Source: a bacterium
GTDB lineage: Bacteria > AUK180
Assembly (NCBI GenBank): GCA_030622125.1
Contig: JAUXGM010000124.1
Location: 1 to 6,725, forward strand
Length of the DNA stretch: 6,725 nucleotides
Direction: 5' to 3'
The first letter of the stretch is position 1, and each line of letters starts with the position of its first letter. The notes under the pieces are model-generated. The model saw nothing but the letters and a program-made list of their open reading frames with translations, made no database searches and was not told where the DNA came from. The position numbers and the translations under genes were made by a program. Below are positions 1 to 6,718 of the stretch, piece by piece.

Positions 1-713
1 ATGAAAAAGAGCTTGACGGAATTATTGAACAATTGGAATATGTTAGAAAGAATAAGAAAAAACTTTTGGAGTCTTATTATTATGATCTATTTTGCATACT
101 TTTTTATAATATCAAGGTTGGTGACTCTTTTACCTATGTTTGGGAAAAAAAGAGCGATTTTTTTACAAAGATATTCTACTATTTTTCTTTAAGAATTACA
201 TTTTATAGAACCTTTTTTTCACCTTATTCGGATCATGCAAGATGTATGAAAATACATACCACATTTTCAAAAAAGCTGCAAGATACAAAATATTGGAATG
301 ATATTTCAGATACATATAAAAAAAATGAAAGGGAATTTTCAAGATCAGTGATCTGTATGATGATGACGCCAAATTTAGATTACTTATTTTTTAAAGACCA
401 CCTTATAAATACTGAAATGAGATTGGTGGAACTTTCTGCCCTAATTCAAAAATACAGATATCAAAATGGGAAATATCCTGAAAAATTAGGGGATATAAAT
501 TATAACGGTATAACAAACTTAATGAAAGAGACACTTACGGGAAATGATCTTATTTATAAAAAAATATCGGAGAATGAAGTGAATATATCTGTTGATAAAT
601 CAAAGATCAATATGCGAGAAGAAAACCTATACAAATCCATGTTAAAAAGATATTCTTTATCGGTAACATTAAGTGATAAAAGTATGGCGGAATATTTTTC
701 GGAAAAAAAATAA
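1..713 (+). CDS. Uncharacterised protein, 3' part of a gene starting outside the window
   Basis: The reading frame (first whole codon at position 3) is open from the window edge to the TAA at 711-713, giving 236 visible residues. The only in-window start near the edge is a TTG at 33 with no ribosome binding site, and the reading frame continues sensibly upstream of it, so I treat the gene as cut at its 5' end. I do not recognise a named family. The C-terminal half (nt 414-500) reads EMRLVELSALIQKYR followed by NGKYPEKL, then TG..LIYKK about 35 residues on. This resembles, from memory, the end of a group of bacterial hypothetical proteins with 'RLALA..YR..HG.YP..L...DPFTG.PL.Y', itself reminiscent of type II secretion pseudopilin C-termini. 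The upstream part is rich in Tyr, Phe and Lys and shows no clear membrane segment. The function is unknown. A composite palindrome follows the stop codon. Confidence 0.75.
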   Translation, partial: EKELDGIIEQLEYVRKNKKKLLESYYYDLFCILFYNIKVGDSFTYVWEKKSDFFTKIFYYFSLRITFYRTFFSPYSDHARCMKIHTTFSKKLQDTKYWNDISDTYKKNEREFSRSVICMMMTPNLDYLFFKDHLINTEMRLVELSALIQKYRYQNGKYPEKLGDINYNGITNLMKETLTGNDLIYKKISENEVNISVDKSKINMREENLYKSMLKRYSLSVTLSDKSMAEYFSEKK

Positions 714-717
714 TTGT

Positions 718-789
718 AAATACTGGATTCTTTCCGATAAACCGGAATTTGAATAATCGGCTAAAGCCTCAGAATGACAGGTATTTTTT
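718..789 (+). repeat. Composite palindromic repeat, possibly doubling as an intrinsic terminator
   Basis: Seen directly: an outer interrupted stem pairs AAATA (718-722), CTG (723-725) and ATTCT (727-731) with AGAAT (771-775), CAG (778-780) and TATTT (782-786). The interruptions are bulges at 726, 776-777 and 781. Inside it are two smaller hairpins: TTCCG/CGGAA (732-736/743-747) and GGC/GCC (759-761/766-768, loop TAAA). An alternative pairing is CCGAT/ATCGG (734-738/756-760). A run of six T (784-789) closes the element. The ends, GGATTCT and TCAGAATGACA, match my memory of a palindromic repeat scattered between genes in many environmental bacterial genomes. The position just after the stop of the first gene and the T run fit transcription termination, but the stem is weak next to the T run. 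The terminator role is inference. Confidence 0.55.
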
Positions 790-812
790 GTTTTCAGAAC
801 TTGATTGAATTT

Positions 813-820
813 GGGGAGGA
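813..820 (+). promoter_or_regulatory. Ribosome binding site of the M16 peptidase gene
   Basis: GGGGAGGA contains a full GGAGG core (815-819) only 4 nt before the ATG at 824. The spacing is short but the core is strong, and it decides the start codon of the peptidase gene. Confidence 0.85.
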
Positions 821-823
821 ATT

Positions 824-3391
824 ATGAATGAGCAAAAAAATGTATTGCATCAAGAAAGAATGAAAAGTTCAATTGTCAATTTCACATTAGACAACGGACT
901 AAAGGTATTTATCAAGCAGATACCACACTACCCGCTGGTATTGATATTACCATGGATAAATGCAGGGTCTAATAATGAAACGGAAGAGATTGCCGGTATA
1001 TCACATTTTATTGAACATCTGTTATTTAAAGGAACAAGCAAGAGAGGCAAGGGGCAACTTGCAGAAGAGATTGAGTCGCTTGGCGGGGGATTTGATGCAT
1101 TTACAGGCAATTGTTTTACAGCATACTATGTATTGGTTCCATCAGAAAATTTTTCTAAGGCACTTGAAATACAATTTGACCAGGTTACAAATCCCAGTTT
1201 TCCACAGGAGGAAATTGATAGGGAACGAAAGGTTGTGCTTGAAGAAATAAGAATAAGTAATGACTTGCCGACAAGACAGATATTTGACAATCTTAAAAAT
1301 ACTGCTTTTAGTAAACATAGGAACGGCAGGGCTGTTCTCGGTTATAAGGAAGTAGTAGAAGATGTAACTCGTGATCGGATCGTTTCCTATTATTCAAATT
1401 ACTATAAACCCAACAATGCTTCACTTATTATTTGTGGTGATGTGAAAGTTGAAGAGATAAGACCACAAATAGAAAAGGTTTACGGGGCATGGCAAAGAGG
1501 TGATGTAAAATTTGACAAGTCACCCGGAGAACCGATCCAAAAGGAGTTCAGAAAAGGGTTTAAAACAATGGATATTAAAGAAAATTTCATTGGACTGGGA
1601 TTTAAAATGCCCAAATTTATGCATCCGGATACTTTAAGTTTAGAGGTATTAAGTTATTTGCTTGTTGAATGTGGTGAGAGTGCAGTATTAGTAGATTCAT
1701 TAAAACATAAAAGGCAATTGATGAGTGAAATTCATTCATATTTGTTCTCAAATATTGATGCGGGTCTTTTCACTATTTTGGGAACACAAAGTTATGATAA
1801 ATCGCCCAAAGATGCAGCAATTGCAATAATCGAGGAATTACAATTATTGAAAGGGAAAGGCATTACATCAAGTGATTTGGAAAAGGCAAAAAATTATGCA
1901 TTGCGCAAGCAGGTATCAAAAATAGAAAATATATCACGGTATGGTGTAGAATTAGGTGTATATAATTGTTATGGAGATTATCGGTATATTGAAGAATATG
2001 CTGATAAAATTTCAAAAGTAACATCAGAAAATATTTTATTAGCTATGGATAAATACTTTAATTTAGAGAACCTGACTGCTTTTGAATTATTGCCCAAAGA
2101 AAAGAATTCAACTATTGTAGTTGAAGATATTAAAAAGAGTTTTAAACCCATAAATAAACAAGAGATCATACATGAGAAATTACTCGTGGAAAAGCGAAAA
2201 GGGTATAAACTGATTTTAGATACAAGACATTATATACCGAAGGTATCCGCGGTTATATTGTTCAAATGTGGATCAGCTTATGAGAATAGGGAGAATAATG
2301 GCATTTCAACTGTCCTATTAGAGAGTCTTTTTAGAGGGACTAAATTACGAAGTGCAGAAGAAATTGCAATTCAATTAGACCGAACTGGCACAGTAGTCAG
2401 GAAAGATTCAAAAAAAGAGTATTGTTATATATTGGTAGAGATGTTACCAAGATATTTCCGGTCTTGTATGGAGATAATACTTGATTGTCTGATAAATCCA
2501 ACCTTCCCCGATAAAGAGATTGAAAGGCAAAAGCAGATCGCAATTACAAAATTACATACAATTGAAGATATGCCCGTATTTTTCAGTCGCGGTTTCTTTG
2601 AAAAAATATATTTTGGTGAACATCCTTATGGAAATTATGAACTGGGAGTTGAAGATGTGATCAAAAATTTAAAGAGAGAAGATATAGTAAACTGGCATAA
2701 GAAGTTCGTATCAAAAGACAATATCATTATCTCCATTGTAGGTGATATAACCAAAGAAGAAGTGATACCTGTAACAGATAAATTTTTGTCAAAATTACAG
2801 GATGGAGAAATACCTGAAATACCTGCATTTACATCTGAGAAGAGAAATCTTTTTGGTGAAAAAAGTCAGGAAAGGGAACAATCTCATATTATAGTGGGCG
2901 GCGAATTTCTACCTTATGGAAATAAAGAATATGAGTTTGACATTATTAAAAATATTTTAGGTTTAATGTCCGGAAGATTATTCAAACATTTGAGAGATGA
3001 ACAAAGTCTTGCTTATATGGTTCGTCCTTATCAGAATTGCCTTAGAAAACATGGCATTTACGGCGTGTATATTGGAACAAAACCTTCACAGGAACAGGTT
3101 GCTAAGGATGGGATTATCAATGAATTGAAAAATTTGGTCGGCGAATATGCCAAACCGGAAGAAATTGCAAAGGCTAAAGGGGTATGTATCACAGAATATT
3201 ACGATATTATGCAAAATTTTGTCTATGCCGGTTTTAAATATGCAGTGAATGAATGTTACGACAAAAGTGCATTAGAAATAAATAGTTATCCAGATAAAAT
3301 AAAAAATGTATCGGAGGAAGATATAAAAAAACTAATTAAGAAATATATATGCCCCGAAAAAACAACAATAGCAATTATACACGGAAAATGA
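824..3391 (+). CDS. M16 family (insulinase-like) zinc metallopeptidase, two-domain single chain
   Basis: A zinc-dependent peptidase of 855 residues, expected to form the clam-shell chamber of the M16 family and degrade peptides. The N-terminal half (about residues 16-225) holds the inverted zinc motif HFIEH (H61, E64, H65), with the third zinc ligand most likely E141 in ERKVVLEEI. The second half repeats the fold (about 455-855), and its counterpart of the zinc motif is degenerate (TVLLE at 496-500). It does carry the R/Y substrate-binding motif LRDEQSLAY (R724, Y731), which is degraded in the first half (LKHKRQLMSE, K294 and S301). The chain therefore combines the catalytic and non-catalytic subunit types of heterodimeric M16 enzymes. 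No signal peptide or membrane segment is visible, so a cytoplasmic location is inferred. The start is fixed by the GGAGG at 815-819, and the stop is TGA. The gene is complete with no frameshift. Substrate unknown; a PQQ- or bacteriocin-processing role is not supported by the neighbours. Confidence 0.96.
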   Translation: MNEQKNVLHQERMKSSIVNFTLDNGLKVFIKQIPHYPLVLILPWINAGSNNETEEIAGISHFIEHLLFKGTSKRGKGQLAEEIESLGGGFDAFTGNCFTAYYVLVPSENFSKALEIQFDQVTNPSFPQEEIDRERKVVLEEIRISNDLPTRQIFDNLKNTAFSKHRNGRAVLGYKEVVEDVTRDRIVSYYSNYYKPNNASLIICGDVKVEEIRPQIEKVYGAWQRGDVKFDKSPGEPIQKEFRKGFKTMDIKENFIGLGFKMPKFMHPDTLSLEVLSYLLVECGESAVLVDSLKHKRQLMSEIHSYLFSNIDAGLFTILGTQSYDKSPKDAAIAIIEELQLLKGKGITSSDLEKAKNYALRKQVSKIENISRYGVELGVYNCYGDYRYIEEYADKISKVTSENILLAMDKYFNLENLTAFELLPKEKNSTIVVEDIKKSFKPINKQEIIHEKLLVEKRKGYKLILDTRHYIPKVSAVILFKCGSAYENRENNGISTVLLESLFRGTKLRSAEEIAIQLDRTGTVVRKDSKKEYCYILVEMLPRYFRSCMEIILDCLINPTFPDKEIERQKQIAITKLHTIEDMPVFFSRGFFEKIYFGEHPYGNYELGVEDVIKNLKREDIVNWHKKFVSKDNIIISIVGDITKEEVIPVTDKFLSKLQDGEIPEIPAFTSEKRNLFGEKSQEREQSHIIVGGEFLPYGNKEYEFDIIKNILGLMSGRLFKHLRDEQSLAYMVRPYQNCLRKHGIYGVYIGTKPSQEQVAKDGIINELKNLVGEYAKPEEIAKAKGVCITEYYDIMQNFVYAGFKYAVNECYDKSALEINSYPDKIKNVSEEDIKKLIKKYICPEKTTIAIIHGK

Positions 3392-3434
3392 AAATAAATA
3401 AGGCATTCGCAAAAAGATAAACACGACAAAACAC

Positions 3435-3463
3435 TTGATTTTTCAATACTTATAGATTATAAT
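3435..3463 (+). promoter_or_regulatory. Sigma70-type promoter of the thioredoxin-like/transglutaminase operon
   Basis: A -35 box TTGATT (3435-3440, 4 of 6 consensus bases) is separated by exactly 17 nt from a perfect -10 box TATAAT (3458-3463). Transcription would start near 3470, giving a leader of about 20 nt that contains the ribosome binding site at 3478-3484. Position and spacing both suit the gene starting at 3491. In AT-rich DNA such matches can occur by chance, but the combination is good. I see no operator-like inverted repeat around it. Confidence 0.7.
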
Positions 3464-3477
3464 AAGTTTGGAATTTT

Positions 3478-3484
3478 AAAGGAG
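3478..3484 (+). promoter_or_regulatory. Ribosome binding site fixing the start at 3491
   Basis: AAAGGAG ends 6 nt before the ATG at 3491, ideal spacing. The in-frame TTG at 3485 abuts this site directly and cannot be used with it, so the protein begins MKKSLF and not two residues earlier. Confidence 0.9.
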
Positions 3485-3490
3485 TTGTTT

Positions 3491-5125
3491 ATGAAAAAGA
3501 GCCTTTTTCTTATTCTTTTTATTGCATTATTTACTTTATGCTATGCTTCAGGAAATATCAGGCACAAAATTATCGTTCGGATAACCGGTGCGGATGGGAG
3601 AAAACCAATTACGGCTCATATCCATCTTTCGCAGCAGCAATATGGATATATGAATCCCCTAAAAACTATTGAAATGGATAAAAAAGGAATTGCAAAACTT
3701 GAGATTTATAAAGAAGGATTATACTTTTTATTTGTAACTGCTGTTGATCATGAAACGTTAAAAATCCCTATTTATCTCAGTAAAAAAGAGACAAAAATAA
3801 AAATAAAGGTAAGGCTTAGTCCATATTCCTATAAAGATAGTTTAGATGATATTTATATAGCAGGAAGTTGGGACGATTTTTCATATAACAAGATGAAAAA
3901 AATGGGGAAAAATTCTGATGGCACTTATAGCATTACGATACATACAGAGGATAACGAAATTGGTTATCAATTGCATGGTTTAGTCTCATCTGAAAGGATT
4001 ATAAACGGACCAAAAGCAGATTACTATAAATATGACGGCGGCGGAGATTATCGCTCATATTTAAAGGTAAAACCGGGAGAAGTTACAATCATCTTTGATC
4101 CAAAAAAACTAAAACGATACGGTGATAAAAATCTTCCCTTAGTAGTTTTTAAAAATAGTAGTAAGGAAAAATTTTATGAGATACTTCACAAAACGGATGA
4201 ATTTGGAGATAATTTAATGTGTGCAGTTAGAGAATATAATAAATCCGAAGATAAAGATAAGAAATTCGAATTTGATTTTGATACACCCTTGAATTTTTTG
4301 CGGGATAAAATGAAAAATGATAATAATTCCAATATTTGTAAATTTGCAGCATTTGAACTTGGATTTATTCACGGGTTTTATACAAATATTATGGAGCTAT
4401 CAACTTTTGATGCGGAAGATATACTCAAGGTTTTACCGGTAGAATCTCCATTTTATAGGGCACATCCTATTTTACCGGTAATACTGTTATCCACACTCGA
4501 AAGGCAAGATGAATTGTTGGAATTTTATGAGAAGAATCCTTCTAAATTAGTAAAGGCATACTCTCTAATATTTTATGCTTATCATATACAGTCTCAAGGC
4601 AACATTAAAAAATTAAGAGAGGTATATGAAAAAATAAAAGGCGAATTCGGGAATTTAAAAGAAATAAAATCTTATTTAATAGATTTAAATCCCGACAAAA
4701 AGATAATGGAAGGAAAAGATATTTTGGATTTTAAGGTGAAATTATTCAATAAAGATGAGTATATATCAAATGAAAGTTTAAAGGGAAAATATTATCTATT
4801 GGATTTTTGGGCAACATGGTGCAGTCCTTGTATTGCAGAACTTCCAAATCTCAGAAAGGTATATGAAAAATATAAAGGTAAGAACTTTGAAATATTGAGC
4901 ATTTCACTTGATGAAGATAAAGAAAAAGTAAAAACATTTATATCAAAAAATAAAATGGAATGGTTGAATACTATTATGGATAATGGGTGGAACAATCCCA
5001 TAGTAAAAAAATTTGAAGTATTTGGAATCCCATCAACCATTCTTGTAGATTCCACAGGAAAAATAATTGCTACTAATTTAAGGGGAGAATCCTTAATAAA
5101 AACCCTTGAAAAATATCTAAAATAA
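3491..5125 (+). CDS. Exported multi-domain protein with C-terminal TlpA/ResA-like thioredoxin domain
   Basis: A 544-residue protein. Residues 1-19 form a Sec signal peptide (KK, then a long hydrophobic core), probably cut after CYA. C17 lacks a classical lipobox, so a lipoprotein is less likely. Residues 25-108 look like a beta-sandwich of the carboxypeptidase-regulatory type. Residues 118-205 resemble the AMPK/CBM48 glycogen-binding fold (IYIAGSWDDF, then DGTYSITI), followed by a YDGGGDYRS stretch and IIFDP. Residues 265-400 are mostly helical and may be TPR-like. Residues 405-544 are a thioredoxin fold with FWATWCSPC (C444, C447), the cis-proline motif GIPST (P514) and an ISLDED strand end. 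Families with this C-terminal domain act as envelope thiol-disulfide oxidoreductases, often reductants for cytochrome c maturation or extracytoplasmic partners. Here no cytochrome gene is visible and the partner is unknown. The thioredoxin call is very secure, the glycogen-binding-like domain moderate, and sugar binding is not implied. First gene of a two-gene unit with its own promoter. Confidence 0.93.
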   Translation: MKKSLFLILFIALFTLCYASGNIRHKIIVRITGADGRKPITAHIHLSQQQYGYMNPLKTIEMDKKGIAKLEIYKEGLYFLFVTAVDHETLKIPIYLSKKETKIKIKVRLSPYSYKDSLDDIYIAGSWDDFSYNKMKKMGKNSDGTYSITIHTEDNEIGYQLHGLVSSERIINGPKADYYKYDGGGDYRSYLKVKPGEVTIIFDPKKLKRYGDKNLPLVVFKNSSKEKFYEILHKTDEFGDNLMCAVREYNKSEDKDKKFEFDFDTPLNFLRDKMKNDNNSNICKFAAFELGFIHGFYTNIMELSTFDAEDILKVLPVESPFYRAHPILPVILLSTLERQDELLEFYEKNPSKLVKAYSLIFYAYHIQSQGNIKKLREVYEKIKGEFGNLKEIKSYLIDLNPDKKIMEGKDILDFKVKLFNKDEYISNESLKGKYYLLDFWATWCSPCIAELPNLRKVYEKYKGKNFEILSISLDEDKEKVKTFISKNKMEWLNTIMDNGWNNPIVKKFEVFGIPSTILVDSTGKIIATNLRGESLIKTLEKYLK

Positions 5126-5127
5126 TT

Positions 5128-6510
5128 ATGAAAGGATGTTACTGGTTTTTTGTTGATAATATTAAGATAAAAAAGGGAGAAAGTCCGGAAATTTTGCTGT
5201 TGGCGGCATTACCTATGACTCACAAAGGTCAAAAGGTAGAAATAAAAAAGATATATCCGGATCCAATTGAAATAGTGGAAGATAGATTAAGCGGCAATAG
5301 AATTGTTATATGGCAGCAGAGTAACTTAAAGGAGAGGAAGGGATTTTATTTTTATTACGATTTTGAGGTATCCGTAAGTGAGGTGAAATCCAATATTGAC
5401 CCGAAGAAAATAGAAAGGTATGATCAGAAAACAAGGGGATATAAAAGATACACAAAATCGGAACCCTGGATTGAAATAACCGATGGGATAAAAAAAAAGG
5501 CAAAGAAAATTATCAGCAGTGAAACAAATCCGTACTATCAGGCAAAGAAGATATTTGATTGGGTGGTTAAGAATATGACATACCAATATCCTGATATCAA
5601 AGAAAGAGGTGCAACACAATCTTTTAAGAAGCGAAAAGGTGATTGTGGTGAATTCAGTGTGGTATTTTGTGCACTTTGCCGTTCTATTGGCATTCCGGCA
5701 AGAACAGTAACCTGTGTTTGGTTCGTAGGTAGTGGTCACCAATGGGCTGAGATTTTATTACCGCCTTATGGCTGGGTACCGGTAGACACAACAACTGCAC
5801 AACTCTTAATGCCCCATTGCAATATATTAAGTGAAGAGGAAATTAAAAAATTTATGGAGACATGTAAAATTCCGGTAAAAGATCCCGATTATCTTTTTGG
5901 CAACCTTTATCCCAATCGCCTTATAGTTTCAATCGGGAATAATATCAAAGTAAATTCTAAAAAATTGGAAATAAAAAGAAAATTCAGGTTTCTTCAACCT
6001 GGCGGCTATACCTGTTATCCACCATCAATTGAATTTAAAGGAATAATAGCGGATGTAGTAGGAGGCGGTTTTTACCTTTTTGGAGACAATTGTAATGACT
6101 TGAAAAATGCAAGAGATAAAGCACAAAGAGTATTAGCAGGTCAATATTTGGAAAAAGGACTGTTAAAAAAAGCAGAAAAAGGATTAAAGAAAAAACTTGA
6201 AGACAACAAGAAAAATGCAGTTACCTGGTTACAGATGGGACAGGTATATATGAAGACAAAAAGGTATGATAAAGCAATTGAATCCTTTACAAATGCTATT
6301 TCCGGAAAAGCGGGAAGCATAAAACATGTGATTGAGGCATTGGCACATAATCTTCTTGGCAATTGCTATGATATAAAAGGTGAAAGGAAACTTGCTATTG
6401 AACAATACAATAAGGTTCTCAACAGGAATATTAATTTTCAAGGTGCGGTTGATCATGCAAAAAAATATCTTAAAAAACCATTTAAAATAATTGAGAGAAA
6501 AAAGAGGTAA
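5128..6510 (+). CDS. Transglutaminase-like cysteine enzyme with C-terminal TPR repeats
   Basis: A 460-residue protein. The transglutaminase-core fold spans about residues 125-225 and has the full catalytic triad order: C173 in KGDCGEF, H204 in GHQWAEI and D220 in VPVDTT. Residues 1-115 form a beta-rich N-terminal domain of the type that precedes this fold in many bacterial members. Residues 226-325 follow the core and match nothing I know. TPR-type helical repeats lie at about 364-391 (WLQMGQVYMKTKRYDKAIESF) and 401-431. Bacterial members of this fold are mostly hydrolases or peptidases rather than true crosslinkers, so the reaction is open. No signal peptide or membrane segment is seen, although the upstream partner is exported. 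The ATG at 5128 is the only usable start, because an in-frame TGA lies at 5107-5109 with only ATA and ATT between. It follows the previous stop by 2 nt and has no Shine-Dalgarno sequence, so translation is probably coupled to the gene before it. Ten cysteines suit a reducing compartment. Confidence 0.92.
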   Translation: MKGCYWFFVDNIKIKKGESPEILLLAALPMTHKGQKVEIKKIYPDPIEIVEDRLSGNRIVIWQQSNLKERKGFYFYYDFEVSVSEVKSNIDPKKIERYDQKTRGYKRYTKSEPWIEITDGIKKKAKKIISSETNPYYQAKKIFDWVVKNMTYQYPDIKERGATQSFKKRKGDCGEFSVVFCALCRSIGIPARTVTCVWFVGSGHQWAEILLPPYGWVPVDTTTAQLLMPHCNILSEEEIKKFMETCKIPVKDPDYLFGNLYPNRLIVSIGNNIKVNSKKLEIKRKFRFLQPGGYTCYPPSIEFKGIIADVVGGGFYLFGDNCNDLKNARDKAQRVLAGQYLEKGLLKKAEKGLKKKLEDNKKNAVTWLQMGQVYMKTKRYDKAIESFTNAISGKAGSIKHVIEALAHNLLGNCYDIKGERKLAIEQYNKVLNRNINFQGAVDHAKKYLKKPFKIIERKKR

Positions 6511-6519
6511 ATATGGATT

Positions 6520-6565
6520 GTCAAAGCCAAGTCAAAGGTTGAAGGTCAAAAGTCGAAAGTCTAAA
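6520..6565 (+). repeat. Degenerate heptanucleotide tandem array, unit GTCAAAG
   Basis: Five consecutive 7-nt units run from 6531 to 6565: GTCAAAG, GTTGAAG, GTCAAAA, GTCGAAA and GTCTAAA. A further exact GTCAAAG sits at 6520-6526, separated by CCAA. All units share GT at positions 1-2 and AA at positions 5-6. The array lies just after the stop of the transglutaminase-like gene and encodes nothing evident. Similar short tandem heptamers are known from cyanobacteria and, from memory, occur in many environmental genomes. Confidence 0.75.
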
Positions 6566-6636
6566 ATAGGAAAATGAGGAAATAAGAAAAACAATATAAA
6601 ACTCCATTCCAAACAAAAGAGGGACATTACCGAATA

Positions 6637-6671
6637 CAATTGACAATGGACAATGGACAATTGACAATGAA
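6637..6671 (+). repeat. Heptanucleotide tandem array, unit CAATKGA
   Basis: Five consecutive 7-nt units: CAATTGA (6637), CAATGGA (6644), CAATGGA (6651), CAATTGA (6658) and CAATGAA (6665). The unit differs from that of the array at 6520-6565 but has the same 7-nt period. ATTGACAAT, a small palindrome with a central A, occurs twice (6639-6647 and 6660-6668). Confidence 0.85.
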
Positions 6672-6701
6672 AAAAAGACAAATACAAACTCAGAAAACAA
6701 G

Positions 6702-6718
6702 CGGGACGTACCTTCCCG
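6702..6718 (+). repeat. Short inverted repeat near the window's right edge
   Basis: CGGGA (6702-6706) and TCCCG (6714-6718) can form a 5-bp stem with a 7-nt loop. The segment is more GC-rich than its surroundings. No T run follows within the window, so it is not called a terminator. It could be the start of a larger dispersed repeat that continues beyond the edge. Confidence 0.45.

Noticed and set aside
1-192. A 63-codon frame beginning with ATG at position 1
   Set aside because: It overlaps the longer frame running to 713, which continues open through the window edge and shows family-like patterns. Its hydrophobic look comes from T-rich second codon positions in the shifted frame.
33-713. 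TTG at 33 as the true start of the first gene
   Set aside because: There is no ribosome binding site, and the frame upstream is open and similar in composition, so a 5'-truncated gene is more likely.
714-741. Possible promoter TTGTAA-N16-GATAAA before the peptidase gene
   Set aside because: Each box matches only 4 of 6 consensus bases, the spacing is 16, and both lie in or next to the palindromic element. It is no better than chance in AT-rich DNA.
928-1110. Minus-strand open frame inside the peptidase gene
   Set aside because: It lies wholly within a well-supported gene on the other strand, with no ribosome binding site or recognisable protein pattern.
5176-5206. Internal GGGAG followed by TTG/CTG codons as an alternative start of the transglutaminase-like gene
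   Set aside because: Starting there would remove the first strand of the N-terminal beta domain, and the ATG at 5128 fits the operon junction.
5326-5742. 138-codon minus-strand open frame inside the transglutaminase-like gene
   Set aside because: It covers the catalytic core of a strongly supported gene, and its Cys/Phe/Ile-rich translation looks like an antisense shadow.
6520-6671. CRISPR array
   Set aside because: The repeats are 7-nt tandem units with no 20-40-nt repeats or unique spacers.
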